A stretch of 12,229 bases of DNA, taken from contig JANNHP010000359.1 of NCBI GenBank assembly GCA_031404455.1, positions 1 through 12,229 of the forward strand, read 5' to 3'. The notes beneath the pieces are model-generated. The model saw only the letters and a list, made by a program, of their open reading frames with translations. It ran no database searches and was not told where the DNA came from. A program made the translations under genes and the position numbers. This stretch comes from JANNHP01 sp031404455 (GTDB taxonomy: Bacteria; Planctomycetota; JAJSAM01; JAJVHW01). Of the stretch, positions 1 to 7,951 are shown one piece after another. Within the stretch, counting starts at the first letter, position 1. The number at the start of each line of letters is the position of its first letter.

Positions 1-2
1 GC

Positions 3-3000
3 GGGGGGCTGCGGCGGGTCGTGCGGAACCTCGCGACCGATGCGCACCGCGGTGCCGTCCGACGCGACGCCCTCGCGGCGGCGGCAGCGAAGCGCGAGGC
101 CGACGAGGACACCGCGGACCTCGTCGCGCGCTGGGAGATCCGTCGTCAGGTCGTCGATGCGGTGCTGGCGCTCGACGATCCGTACCGCGCGACGCTGCTG
201 CTTCGCTTCTTCGAAGGGCTCGATCTCGCGGAGGTCGCCGCGCGCCACTGCGTGCCACTCGACACCGTGAAGACGCGTCAGCGCCGCGCGCTCGACATGC
301 TCCGCGCGCGACTCGCGCACCTCGACGACGGCGCGGGGCGGCGCGGGTTCGCGGTCCTCCTCGTCCTCGCGCGTCCGGACTCTTCGACAGCGACGGGCAC
401 GGGCGCCGCATCGGTCACGGGTACGATCCTCGGAGGTCTCGCCATGACGACGCTCACGAAGTCGCTCGTCGCCGCGGTCGTGCTCGTGGCGGTCGGCGGC
501 GCGTGGTGGGCGCTTCGCGACGGCGAGGGCGACTCCGGCGCGGGCGCGAACGGCACGCCGTCGCCGATATCGACCGCCGATGCTGCCGCGGCCCGCACCG
601 CGCGCGTGCGAAAGCAGGCCGCGCCGGAGCCGTCCGGTCCGCCCGTACCGACGGGACTCTCCGCGTTCGCCGACTTCGACGCCGACCGCGACCTGCGCGG
701 GATCGTCGTGGACCGCCAGGATCATCCCGTCGAAGGCGCGAGCGTCTCGGCGCATCCGCTCGAGTTCCTCCGCTGGGCGCTCGCGTCGATGCGCGGGGAG
801 ACGCCGCCCGTCCGCGCGCCGCTCGCCGAGGCGCGCTCCGCCGCCGACGGATCGTTCCGGCTCCGCGTCACGCCGGGCGCGCAGACGCTCGTCCGCGTCG
901 CGGCGAAGGGCTTCGCCGACGTCGAACTCCTCGCGGTCGAGACGGGGCGAACGCTCCGCGTCGTCCTCGACCCGCCGACGACGTTGCGAGTCCGCGTCGA
1001 GGACGCCGCCGCGAAGCCGATCGCGGGCGCCGTCGTGCTCACGATGTCGCGTTCGCGGCCCGACGACCCGTCGCAGTGGCTCCGCGCCGGCACGACCGGC
1101 GCCGACGGCGTCGTCGCGTGGGAAGGCCTGCCGCGCGGACGGGCGCTGAAGTTCGACGTCCAGGTGAACCCGGGGCCGGGACGCGCGCAGCACGAGGTCT
1201 CGGATCTGCCGCTCGAAGACATCGACGTCAACGAAACCGTCGTGACGATCGCGGCGGGCCGCGCGGTCGACGGCCGCGTCGTCGACGCGGACACGAGCGC
1301 GACGATCTCCGGCGCGCGCGTCTTCGGCGATCCGCGGCGACCGCTCGTCGCGAAGACAGACTTCGACGGCCACTTCCGGATCGAGGGCTGGAACGTGACG
1401 CCGCGCTGGACGGGCGACCCGGACAACCGTCTCGCCGCGTCGGCCGAGGGCTATGCGACGTCGTGGGCCGACGTCCCGAAGCCCAGCGATCCGAAGGCGT
1501 TCACGATCAGCCTGCGCCGCGGGTTCGACGTCACCGGCGTCGTCGCGGGGCCCGACGGGCGTCCCGTAGCCGGCGCACAGGTCGTCGCGATCGCGAAGGA
1601 GCGCTCTGGATACGGCGAGTCGATCCTCGACACGACGACGGACGACGCGGGCGACTTCCGCCTCGGCTGGCTTCCGCGCGACGCGACGACGCCGCTGACG
1701 ATCGTGGCGGCGGGGTTCGCGCAGGCGGTCGTGTCCCTTACGCCGCCGCCGAAGGGCGAGACCACGCTCGCGCTCGGCACGATCACGGTCGTGCCGGGCC
1801 GAACGGTGCGCGGTCGAGTGGTGGACGAGTCGGGCGCGGGACTCCGCGGGTTGCACGTCCGCCTTGCCGATCCAAACAATCCAGACACGTCGCTCGGCCA
1901 GTTCCGGACGACGCTCGACGACGGACGATTCTCGTTCTCGGGCGTGCGTCCGGGCAAGGCGCTGATCCGCGTGAGCGGTCGCGGGCCGGACCCGATGGAG
2001 GCGAAGGCGGAGGTCGACGTCCCCGCGGACGCCGACCCGGCGCCGCTGACAATCGTCGGCGGCACGGCGCGGCCGAAGCCGCCCGCGAAGGTGACGTTTG
2101 CTGCGCGCGTCGTTGACGAGGAGGGGCAGCCCATCCCGAAGGTCCCGTTCGGCCTGGGCTACGGCGCGGGCGGCTGGACCGGCGTTGTCCACTCGGAGGC
2201 CGACGGCGGGCTCGACGTCCCCTGCGCGCAGGAGCCGCAGTCCCTCAGCACGCGCCTCGAAGGCGAACTCGCGAATCAGTACCTCTCTCAGCACGTCTGG
2301 CTGCGTCCCGGTGCGACCGTGGCGACGCTGGTCCTGAAGCGCGGCGAGCCGATCTCGGGAACGGTCGTCGATGCCGCCGGGAAGCCTCTGGCGCAGACGT
2401 GGATCGAAGCCCTGGTCGGCTCGCGTCAGGTCGGTCACGCGATGACGGACGAGAAGGGTCGGTTCGTCTGCGCAGTCCCGCCCGGCGCGACCGTCGATCT
2501 TGTAGCGCAACCGAGTTCGCCGAACCACCCGCCGCCGACAGACAGCGGATCGGTCCGCGGCGTGTCTGCGGGATCGACGGGCGTGACGATCCGCGTCGCG
2601 CCAGTGGCGATGAACCGCGCGCTCGATGTCCTCCTCGCGATGCCGGACGGCGTGGCTGCCGGGAAGTGCGAGGTCTTCGCGAACTTCCACGGTATGGACG
2701 GGAGGCAGTCCGCGAAGTACCGCGCGACGTTCGATGCATCGGGTCGAGCCCGGATCGAGAGTCTGCCGCGAGCGCCGGTGCGGCTCCGGGTGCTCGTCCG
2801 GATTGCGGGCGAGGACGAGCGGGCGCACACCGGACTCGCCCCGTTACGGGTGGGCGAAGAGGCCGCGTCCGTGCTCGCCGAAGTGCCCGGCTTCCGGATC
2901 GTGCGCGGGCGTGTCGTCGATGAGTCGGGCGCTGCGTCGCCCGCGTCGTATCTCTTCGCGACCGCCGGCGAGAATTCGTCAACGGTCCACGCGGACGCCG

Positions 3001-3167
3001 ATGGCCGGTTCGCGCTGCGCGTCCCGTCGAACGCGGAACTGCCGTTCCTCGTATCGGCCACGAAGCAGCCCTACGACAAGACGGCTCCCTTCGGCGGATG
3101 GGACGTCGTCGAACCCGGGCCCGACCGGGAACTCGAAATCGTGCTCCGCCCGCAACCCCCGCGCTGA
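3..3167 (+). CDS. Membrane-anchored ECF sigma factor fused to carboxypeptidase-regulatory-like repeats (5' partial)
   Basis: The frame is open from the window edge, and the first residues (LRRVVRNLATDAHR) look like the end of sigma-70 region 2, so the true start lies upstream; the GTG at 21 is internal. Bases about 130-320 encode region 4, with LDDPYRATLLLRFFEGLDLAEVAARH followed by a helix-turn-helix ending VKTRQRRALDMLRARL, typical of ECF sigma factors. A low-complexity linker leads to one hydrophobic helix (bases about 456-512, SLVAAVVLVAVGGAWWAL). About 880 residues follow, containing roughly eight units of the G-x-V-V-D-x-x-G-x-P-x-x-G-A type, starting near 690, 981, 1263, 1527, 1803, 2094, 2349 and 2898. 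These resemble CarboxypepD_reg/CNA-B beta-sandwich domains. The known role of the N-terminal part is promoter recognition; the C-terminal part is predicted to lie outside the cytoplasmic membrane and may sense or bind something. How the sigma domain reaches RNA polymerase (tethered or cleaved free) is not visible. Confidence 0.85.
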   Translation, partial: GGLRRVVRNLATDAHRGAVRRDALAAAAAKREADEDTADLVARWEIRRQVVDAVLALDDPYRATLLLRFFEGLDLAEVAARHCVPLDTVKTRQRRALDMLRARLAHLDDGAGRRGFAVLLVLARPDSSTATGTGAASVTGTILGGLAMTTLTKSLVAAVVLVAVGGAWWALRDGEGDSGAGANGTPSPISTADAAAARTARVRKQAAPEPSGPPVPTGLSAFADFDADRDLRGIVVDRQDHPVEGASVSAHPLEFLRWALASMRGETPPVRAPLAEARSAADGSFRLRVTPGAQTLVRVAAKGFADVELLAVETGRTLRVVLDPPTTLRVRVEDAAAKPIAGAVVLTMSRSRPDDPSQWLRAGTTGADGVVAWEGLPRGRALKFDVQVNPGPGRAQHEVSDLPLEDIDVNETVVTIAAGRAVDGRVVDADTSATISGARVFGDPRRPLVAKTDFDGHFRIEGWNVTPRWTGDPDNRLAASAEGYATSWADVPKPSDPKAFTISLRRGFDVTGVVAGPDGRPVAGAQVVAIAKERSGYGESILDTTTDDAGDFRLGWLPRDATTPLTIVAAGFAQAVVSLTPPPKGETTLALGTITVVPGRTVRGRVVDESGAGLRGLHVRLADPNNPDTSLGQFRTTLDDGRFSFSGVRPGKALIRVSGRGPDPMEAKAEVDVPADADPAPLTIVGGTARPKPPAKVTFAARVVDEEGQPIPKVPFGLGYGAGGWTGVVHSEADGGLDVPCAQEPQSLSTRLEGELANQYLSQHVWLRPGATVATLVLKRGEPISGTVVDAAGKPLAQTWIEALVGSRQVGHAMTDEKGRFVCAVPPGATVDLVAQPSSPNHPPPTDSGSVRGVSAGSTGVTIRVAPVAMNRALDVLLAMPDGVAAGKCEVFANFHGMDGRQSAKYRATFDASGRARIESLPRAPVRLRVLVRIAGEDERAHTGLAPLRVGEEAASVLAEVPGFRIVRGRVVDESGAASPASYLFATAGENSSTVHADADGRFALRVPSNAELPFLVSATKQPYDKTAPFGGWDVVEPGPDRELEIVLRPQPPR
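432..446 (+). promoter_or_regulatory. Possible internal ribosome binding site and start inside the sigma fusion gene
   Basis: A GGAGG (432-436) lies seven bases before an in-frame ATG (444-446), directly in front of the hydrophobic segment MTTLTKSLVAAVVLVAVGGA. Initiation here would give a separate membrane or exported repeat protein without the sigma domains. The spacing is ideal and the reading frame is the same as the fusion. This could still be chance, because GGAGG arises here from the codons for Leu-Gly-Gly. Confidence 0.3.
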
Positions 3168-3306
3168 GCCGCAGCCTCGCCGCGGGTCCGTCCGCGAGAC
3201 TGAAGTCCCGCCCCGTCGCAATCTGCGAATCCGCGCGTATCAACTCGGCGGGGAACGGCCCTTCGAAGGCATAGGCGGTCGGCCAGGCGGCCGGCGCCGT
3301 ATCCCA

Positions 3307-3324
3307 ACGGAGGCCTCTCTCATG
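3307..3324 (+). promoter_or_regulatory. Ribosome binding site fixing the cytochrome start
   Basis: ACGGAGG at 3307-3313 sits eight bases before the ATG at 3322. The downstream residues form a signal peptide. Together these decide the start, although the frame is open much further upstream. Confidence 0.75.
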
Positions 3325-4254
3325 TCGAAGCGGTTCGGTCTAGCGGTCGTGCGCGTCCTCGCGGCGCTGGTGTCGGTGTCGGTGACGAACGAAGCGCGCG
3401 CGCTCGGCGGCGTCACGGGCGAACTCGTCGGCGGCGGAACCGTCGCGGGCGACATCTCGCTCGAGGCGGGGGAGACCGACACGATCGGCGTGAACCTCGT
3501 CCAAGGCGCCACGATGGACCTGAAGTTCTCGGCGACGTTCGCGTCGTCGGTCGAGTGCGTGGACGCGAACGGCACCGCGGTCGCGATCGCGTGGGCGGGC
3601 ACGACCGCGCAGACCGCGACGGGAGTCGCCGTCGGATCGACGGGCCGTCACCAGTTCCGCATCCGTTCGACGGGCGGTCAGGGCGTCTACTCGCTCACGG
3701 TCACGCCGCGCTGGGCGACGAAGATCTCCCTCACCGGTGCGATGGGAACGCCCGTCACCGTCGCGATGCCGGCGGGGGCGTCGCTGAAGGGCAAGTTCAC
3801 CTCCGCCACGTTCACACCGTCGGTGGAGGCTGCGACCGGGCCGGACGGCTCGCCGCTCGTCGCGGCTCCCATCGCGGGGAAGAACGGCTCGGTGAAGCTG
3901 GCGATCGTCGCGCAGGCGCCGGGCCTGCAGCGTCTCGAGGTCGGCGGCGGCGCGGCGGGCGGTGCCTTCTCGGCGGTGCTGAAGATGAAGGCGCCGAAGG
4001 TCAAGCCCGTGAAGGCCGACCTGCGCAACGGACTCACGCCGATCGGCTTCGCGAAGGACGGCGTCGGCACGCTGCTCGTCGCGAAGTGCGGCGCGTGTCA
4101 CGCGTGGACGAACTCCGCGACTTCGTTCAAGCCGGTCGCGAAGTCGTCGCTGGCGCGCGTGATCAGCGGCCAGATGCCGCAGGGCGGCCCGAAGCTCCCG
4201 GCCGCGGAGATCTCGCTGATCCGCTCGTGGATCGAGACCGGGATGAACCAGTAG
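3322..4254 (+). CDS. Exported c-type cytochrome with pre-peptidase-like beta domains
   Basis: The predicted protein has 310 residues. It opens with a signal peptide (MSKRFGLAVVRVLAALVSVS, probable cut after ARA near residue 27). Two beta-rich segments follow, roughly residues 30-130 and 131-225. The first ends in G-V-Y-S-L-T-V-T-P, which is typical of bacterial pre-peptidase C-terminal (PPC) domains; the second is similar in style. The C-terminal 80 residues hold a haem c motif C256-G-A-C-H260 and a likely axial Met285 in GQMPQGGPKLP, then the helix ending WIETGMNQ, a pattern seen in short planctomycete-type cytochrome domains. The protein should carry one covalent haem outside the cytoplasm and transfer electrons; its partner is unknown. 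It follows the sigma-fusion gene on the same strand after 154 bases, so co-transcription is possible but not shown. The frame extends far upstream (to 2626) over the preceding gene, but that extension is rejected because the ribosome site and signal peptide mark 3322. Confidence 0.85.
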   Translation: MSKRFGLAVVRVLAALVSVSVTNEARALGGVTGELVGGGTVAGDISLEAGETDTIGVNLVQGATMDLKFSATFASSVECVDANGTAVAIAWAGTTAQTATGVAVGSTGRHQFRIRSTGGQGVYSLTVTPRWATKISLTGAMGTPVTVAMPAGASLKGKFTSATFTPSVEAATGPDGSPLVAAPIAGKNGSVKLAIVAQAPGLQRLEVGGGAAGGAFSAVLKMKAPKVKPVKADLRNGLTPIGFAKDGVGTLLVAKCGACHAWTNSATSFKPVAKSSLARVISGQMPQGGPKLPAAEISLIRSWIETGMNQ

Positions 4255-4274
4255 CGCGGGCCGCGGGCCCGCGC
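4254..4274. terminator. GC hairpin between convergent genes, candidate bidirectional terminator
   Basis: GCGCGGGCC (4254-4262) pairs perfectly with GGCCCGCGC (4266-4274) around a three-base loop. It fills the whole gap between the cytochrome stop and the lon stop. On the plus strand it is followed by a loosely T-rich stretch (CTCAGTTCTTCTTCTTC) belonging to the lon 3' codons. On the minus strand there is no T-run, so termination of lon here is less certain. Confidence 0.5.
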
Positions 4275-4275
4275 C

Positions 4276-6693
4276 TCAGTTCTTCTTCTTCGATATCGCC
4301 GCCGGCTTCGGCCGGCGGCGCGGCGTCTTCGGGACGAGCGCGACCTCGAGCACCTCGTCCATGTGCGACATCGCGTAGACCTTCAGCTTCTTCCTCACCG
4401 ACTCGCGCACCCAGTGCAGGTCGCCGACGTTCGCCTTCGGGATGATGACGTTCTTGATGCCGAGGCGCGCGGCGGCGGCGAGCTTTTCGCGAAGGCCGCC
4501 GATGGGCAGGATCTTGCCGCGCAGCGTGACCTCGCCCGTCATCGCGAGGTCGGCGCGGACCGGGATGTTGGTGAAGAGCGACGCGAGAGCCGTCACGACC
4601 GCGATGCCGGCCGAAGGGCCGTCCTTCGGTGTCGCGCCCTCGGGGAAGTGCAGGTGCACGCTCCACTTCTTGAACTCGTCCGCGGGGATGCCGAGCCACG
4701 CCGCGCGGCTCTTCACGAACGTCCATGCGGCGACGCACGACTCGCGCATCACGTCGCCGAGGCTTCCCGTCACCTGGATGTCGCCCTCGCCCGGCACGCG
4801 GAGTCCCTCGATGAGCAGCACGTCGCCGCCGATCCCGGTCCACGCGAGTCCGTTGACGACGCCGACCTCGTTCGCGCCGCGGTGCTCCGGCTCGGTGAGC
4901 GCGGGCGGCCCGAGGAGTTCCCGCACGACCTCGGCGGTCACGACCGGCGGCATCTTCGCCCCGCCGGCGAAACGCAGTGCCAGCTTGCGGCAGACGGCCT
5001 CGATCTGGCGGCCGAGCTCGCGCACACCCGCTTCCATCGTGTAGCCGCGGATCAGCGACTTCAGCGCCGCCTGCGAGAACTTCACGCGACCCTTGAGACC
5101 TGTGCGCTCCGTCAGCTTCGGCACGAGGTGGCGCGTCGCGATCTCGAGCTTCTCCTGCTCCACGTAGCTCGAGAGCTCGATGATCTCCATGCGGTCGCGC
5201 AGCGGCGCCGGGATGCCGAACGCGTCGTTCGCGGTGGTGATGAAGAAAACCTTCGAGAGGTCGAGCGGCAGGTCCACGTAGTGGTCGACGAAGTTCGAGT
5301 TCTGCTCGGGGTCGAGCACCTCGAGGAGCGCCGCCGCCGGGTCGCCCTGCATGCCGCTGCCCATCTTGTCGATCTCGTCGATGACGAGGACCGGGTTCGC
5401 GCACGCCGCGCGGCGCATCGCGTCCGCGATCCGTCCGGGCATGGCGCCGACGTACGTGCGACGATGTCCGCGGATCTCCGACTCGTCGCGGACGCCGCCG
5501 ACGGAGATGCGCTGGAGCTTGCGGCCCATGGCGCGCGCGATCGACTGCGCGAGCGACGTCTTGCCCGTGCCGGGCGGGCCGAGGAAGCAGAGCACCGGGC
5601 CGTGCGCGTCGGGTGCCAGCTTGCGCACCGCGAGGAACTCGAGGATGCGCTCCTTCGGCTCCTCGAGTCCGTAGTGGTCGGCGTCGAGGACCTTCCGCAC
5701 GTTGCCGAGGTCGATGGTGTCCGGGCACATCACGTTCCACGGCAGCGCGAGGAGCCAGTCGACGTAGTTCTCGATCACGCCGAACTCCGCACTCGCCGCG
5801 TTCGAGTTGCGCAGACGGCCGATCTCGCGCTTCGCCACCTCGATCACGTGCGGCGGCAGCGTCAGCTTCGCCATCCGCGCCTCGGCCTCCTTCGCGACCT
5901 GGTCCTCGCGGGTCGTCTCGCCGAGTTCCTCGCGCAGCACCTTCAACTGGCGGCGGAGATAGAAGTCGCGCTGCGTGCGTTCGATGTCGGCGCGCACCTT
6001 GAGGTCGGTGTCCTGCAGCACGCGCGCGAAGTCGAGCTTGTCCTGCACGCGTGCCGCCACGTAGCGCAGACGCGGAAGCACCTCGGCCTGCTCGAGCACG
6101 TGCCGTTGCTCGTCCACGTCGAACCCGAGGATGGTGGGGACGAGGTCGGCGAAGCGTCCGGCGTCGCGGATGTTCGCGCGCAGCACGGCGACGTGCTCCG
6201 CCTGCACGGACGGGTCGAGCTTCGAGATCTCCTCCACCTTCTTCAGGATCGCGGTGATCTCGGCGTCGGCCGCCACGGGATCGGCTGGGCGTTCGACGAC
6301 GCACGCGACCCGCGCGCGGAAGTACGGCTTCTCGGCGAGGATCTCCGTGAGCAGCACGCGGCGCAGTCCCTGGATCGTCACCTGCTCGCTGTCGTCGGGC
6401 AGTTTCAGCCGTGCGATGACGCGCGCCGCGACGCCGATCTTTCCGATGTCCTCCGCGCGCACCTTCTCGGGGTCGTTCCCCGGCGCGAACGCGACCACGA
6501 ACACCGAGTCGTGGCCGGGGAGGTCGTCGAGGAGTTTCAGATTCGACGCGATGCGCAGGCGCACCTGGCTCGCGCCGTAGGGGAAGACGACCTGGGAGAC
6601 GAGGAAGAGGACCGGCGCCTCGCTCGGCAGGTCGGCGTTGCCGATGTCGAGGCCGGGGGAGGCGGGGCGCACGCCAGAGGGGGTCGCGGTCAT
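4276..6693 (-). CDS. lon: Lon ATP-dependent protease
   Basis: The protein has 805 residues, close to full length for a bacterial LonA. Its order is an N-terminal substrate-binding domain (residues about 25-230), a central coiled region, an AAA+ ATPase and a C-terminal protease domain. Walker A is GPPGTGKT (372-379), and Walker B is VLVIDEID (435-442). The catalytic dyad is Ser694 in DGPSAG and Lys737 in GGLREKLAA, 43 residues apart as in E. coli Lon. It should degrade damaged and specific regulatory proteins in the cytoplasm using ATP. The C-terminus ends in a basic tail (PRRRPKPAAISKKKN). The start is placed at 6693 because its ATG overlaps the stop of the small upstream gene as ATGA. No Shine-Dalgarno sequence is visible, which fits translational coupling. 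An in-frame extension to 6798 adds an arginine-rich stretch unlike Lon and is rejected. Placement at the end of a molybdenum hydroxylase operon is unusual. Confidence 0.96.
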   Translation of the reverse strand: MTATPSGVRPASPGLDIGNADLPSEAPVLFLVSQVVFPYGASQVRLRIASNLKLLDDLPGHDSVFVVAFAPGNDPEKVRAEDIGKIGVAARVIARLKLPDDSEQVTIQGLRRVLLTEILAEKPYFRARVACVVERPADPVAADAEITAILKKVEEISKLDPSVQAEHVAVLRANIRDAGRFADLVPTILGFDVDEQRHVLEQAEVLPRLRYVAARVQDKLDFARVLQDTDLKVRADIERTQRDFYLRRQLKVLREELGETTREDQVAKEAEARMAKLTLPPHVIEVAKREIGRLRNSNAASAEFGVIENYVDWLLALPWNVMCPDTIDLGNVRKVLDADHYGLEEPKERILEFLAVRKLAPDAHGPVLCFLGPPGTGKTSLAQSIARAMGRKLQRISVGGVRDESEIRGHRRTYVGAMPGRIADAMRRAACANPVLVIDEIDKMGSGMQGDPAAALLEVLDPEQNSNFVDHYVDLPLDLSKVFFITTANDAFGIPAPLRDRMEIIELSSYVEQEKLEIATRHLVPKLTERTGLKGRVKFSQAALKSLIRGYTMEAGVRELGRQIEAVCRKLALRFAGGAKMPPVVTAEVVRELLGPPALTEPEHRGANEVGVVNGLAWTGIGGDVLLIEGLRVPGEGDIQVTGSLGDVMRESCVAAWTFVKSRAAWLGIPADEFKKWSVHLHFPEGATPKDGPSAGIAVVTALASLFTNIPVRADLAMTGEVTLRGKILPIGGLREKLAAAARLGIKNVIIPKANVGDLHWVRESVRKKLKVYAMSHMDEVLEVALVPKTPRRRPKPAAISKKKN

Positions 6694-6929
6694 GGCGCGA
6701 GCGGCGGCTCGTAGCAGGAGCGCCCGGGAGCGTCGCAGTCGGTCGGGTGAGCGGAGGAGCCGTCGGCCCCGAGTGCCGCGCACGTCCGTCCGCACCACCA
6801 GATCGCGGTGGGGACCTCGTTCCTCTGGTCGCCCGTCTGCGGCAGCGGGAAGAACGCGGCCTTCGTCCTGAGATGGACGCAGCGCGTCTTCAACTCGGCG
6901 CGAACGCGGGCGGCGTAGTCGCTGCTCAT
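6690..6929 (-). CDS. Small cysteine-rich protein, function unknown
   Basis: A 79-residue protein lies between the FAD subunit and lon. Its ATG overlaps the FAD-subunit stop as ATGA (6926-6929), and its own TGA overlaps the lon ATG as ATGA (6690-6693), so it is embedded in the operon on both sides. Five cysteines are present at residues 17, 46, 50, 65 and 72, with the arrangement W-W-C-x3-C, then ALGADG, then C-x6-C-Y-E-P near the end. The spacing suggests a metal-binding or disulphide-bonded small domain. There is no signal peptide or membrane segment. From memory it resembles short planctomycete hypothetical proteins with a W-C...G-P-D...C...R-x-C-Y pattern, but this is unchecked. The exact double overlap and the coherent cysteine pattern argue that it is real. 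A function cannot be assigned. Confidence 0.75.
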   Translation of the reverse strand: MSSDYAARVRAELKTRCVHLRTKAAFFPLPQTGDQRNEVPTAIWWCGRTCAALGADGSSAHPTDCDAPGRSCYEPPLAP

Positions 6930-7951
6930 TTCATGGCCCTCAGCCGCTCCAGCGCGCGGCGGACGACGACCTTCACGAGATCGACCTTGTACGAGTTGCC
7001 GGGCAGCGGCGTCGCGCCCGTGACGGCGGCTTCGGCGGCGGCGCGGATGACGTCGTCGGTGAGCGACTTCCCGACGAGCGCCTTCTCGGCGGCCTCGGCG
7101 TGCCACGGCGTCGGGGCGACGGCGCCGAGCCAGACGCCGGCGTCCTTCACCTTGTCGCCGTCCATGTCGAGGCGGACGCAGGCGGAGACGAGCGCCCAGT
7201 CGAACGCGGCCTTCTGGCGGATCTCCTCGTAGACGGCGCGGACGGGATGAGACTGAACGGACTTGCGCGCCCTCGGCACGAAGACGCTCACGATCAGATT
7301 CCCATCGCCAAGGTCGATGTCGCTTGCGACCCCTCGACGCGGCGGTGCGTAGACGTCGACGAGTCTCCACTCAGACTGCTTCCCGATCGGATTGGCCACG
7401 AAGATCGTCGCGTCCGCAGCGCAGAGCACCGGTGCGAGACTGGAGGCGTGTGCTGACGCGCAAGGTCGATTCCCGAAGATCGCCGCCGTGTCCTGTACCG
7501 CGCCATCCGACAAGACCGGACAGGTCTCGTCGCCGCGCTTGAAGCACGGAAACGAGCGGTGGCGGAAGTACCCGCAGCGCGTCTGCTGCATGAGGTTGCC
7601 GCCCACGGTGGCGCGCGCGCGGATCTGAGGACTGGCGGCGAGCGCGGCCGACTCGGCGAGTGCCGGGAACAGTACGCGAACCTGCGCGTCCTCGGCCAAC
7701 TGCGCCAGCGTGGTCCGTGCGCCGATGACCAGCGCGCTGTCCGGGCCGACGCCCATCCCGCCCGGATCCGACATGCCGACGCCGTGATTCGGCAAGTCCC
7801 CCAGCCACACCACCCGGTCCGGCTGATCCACCCGTTCCTTCATCCGATCGAGCAGATCGATCCCGCCCGCCTTGATGACGGAGCCCTTCTCGGCCGCCGC
7901 CTTCGCCGCCTCCTCGACCGTCGTCGGCCGGACGAACGTGAACGCCTTCAT
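6926..7951 (-). CDS. Molybdenum hydroxylase FAD-binding subunit with probable extra Fe-S cluster
   Basis: The protein has 341 residues and belongs to the CoxM/XdhB/PaoB type. The N-terminal FAD-binding part shows VIKAGGIDLLDRMKE (residues 25-39) and a second nucleotide-contact motif TVGGNL (115-120). Directly after it are C126, C136, C144, C164 and C177 (RCGYFR, FPCFKRG, ETCP, NRPCASAHASSLAPVLC). This insertion is like that of subunits carrying a [4Fe-4S] cluster, such as E. coli PaoB. The C-terminal half has RQKAAFDWALVSACVRL, the usual CO-dehydrogenase flavoprotein C-terminal domain. It should pass electrons from the Fe-S subunit to FAD and on to an acceptor. The usual Thr after AGG is Ile here, a mild oddity. 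A GGAGGG in front of the ATG at 7951 gives a good ribosome site. The start also overlaps the stop of a mini-ORF (7948-8037), and its first 16 bases are repeated at 8022-8037. Confidence 0.92.
   Translation of the reverse strand: MKAFTFVRPTTVEEAAKAAAEKGSVIKAGGIDLLDRMKERVDQPDRVVWLGDLPNHGVGMSDPGGMGVGPDSALVIGARTTLAQLAEDAQVRVLFPALAESAALAASPQIRARATVGGNLMQQTRCGYFRHRSFPCFKRGDETCPVLSDGAVQDTAAIFGNRPCASAHASSLAPVLCAADATIFVANPIGKQSEWRLVDVYAPPRRGVASDIDLGDGNLIVSVFVPRARKSVQSHPVRAVYEEIRQKAAFDWALVSACVRLDMDGDKVKDAGVWLGAVAPTPWHAEAAEKALVGKSLTDDVIRAAAEAAVTGATPLPGNSYKVDLVKVVVRRALERLRAMK

Noticed and set aside
21..23. GTG as the start of the sigma fusion gene
   Set aside because: The frame continues upstream to the window edge with residues typical of sigma region 2, so the gene is truncated by the window.
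690..3167. Repeats in the sigma fusion as a recent tandem DNA duplication
   Set aside because: The units resemble one another only as protein motifs; no long identical DNA stretches are visible between them, so they are old domain repeats.
3181..3196. Short hairpin CGCGG/CCGCG after the sigma fusion gene as terminator
   Set aside because: Only five pairs and no T-run; expected by chance at this GC.
2626..3321. Upstream extension of the cytochrome gene
   Set aside because: The added residues are out-of-frame translation of the sigma-fusion gene. A ribosome site and signal peptide fix the start at 3322.
4163..6304. Second minus-strand frame within lon
   Set aside because: Same strand as lon in another frame; Arg-rich composition and no motifs mark it as a shadow.
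4363..6714. Long plus-strand open frame opposite lon
   Set aside because: It lies antisense to a complete Lon with all catalytic motifs, and its translation is low-complexity and rich in Arg, His and Asp with no domain. Such frames are common opposite high-GC genes.
6694..6798. N-terminal extension of Lon
   Set aside because: The added 35 residues are Arg-rich, unlike Lon, and lie in the coding region of the small upstream gene. The ATGA overlap at 6690-6693 fits the shorter start.
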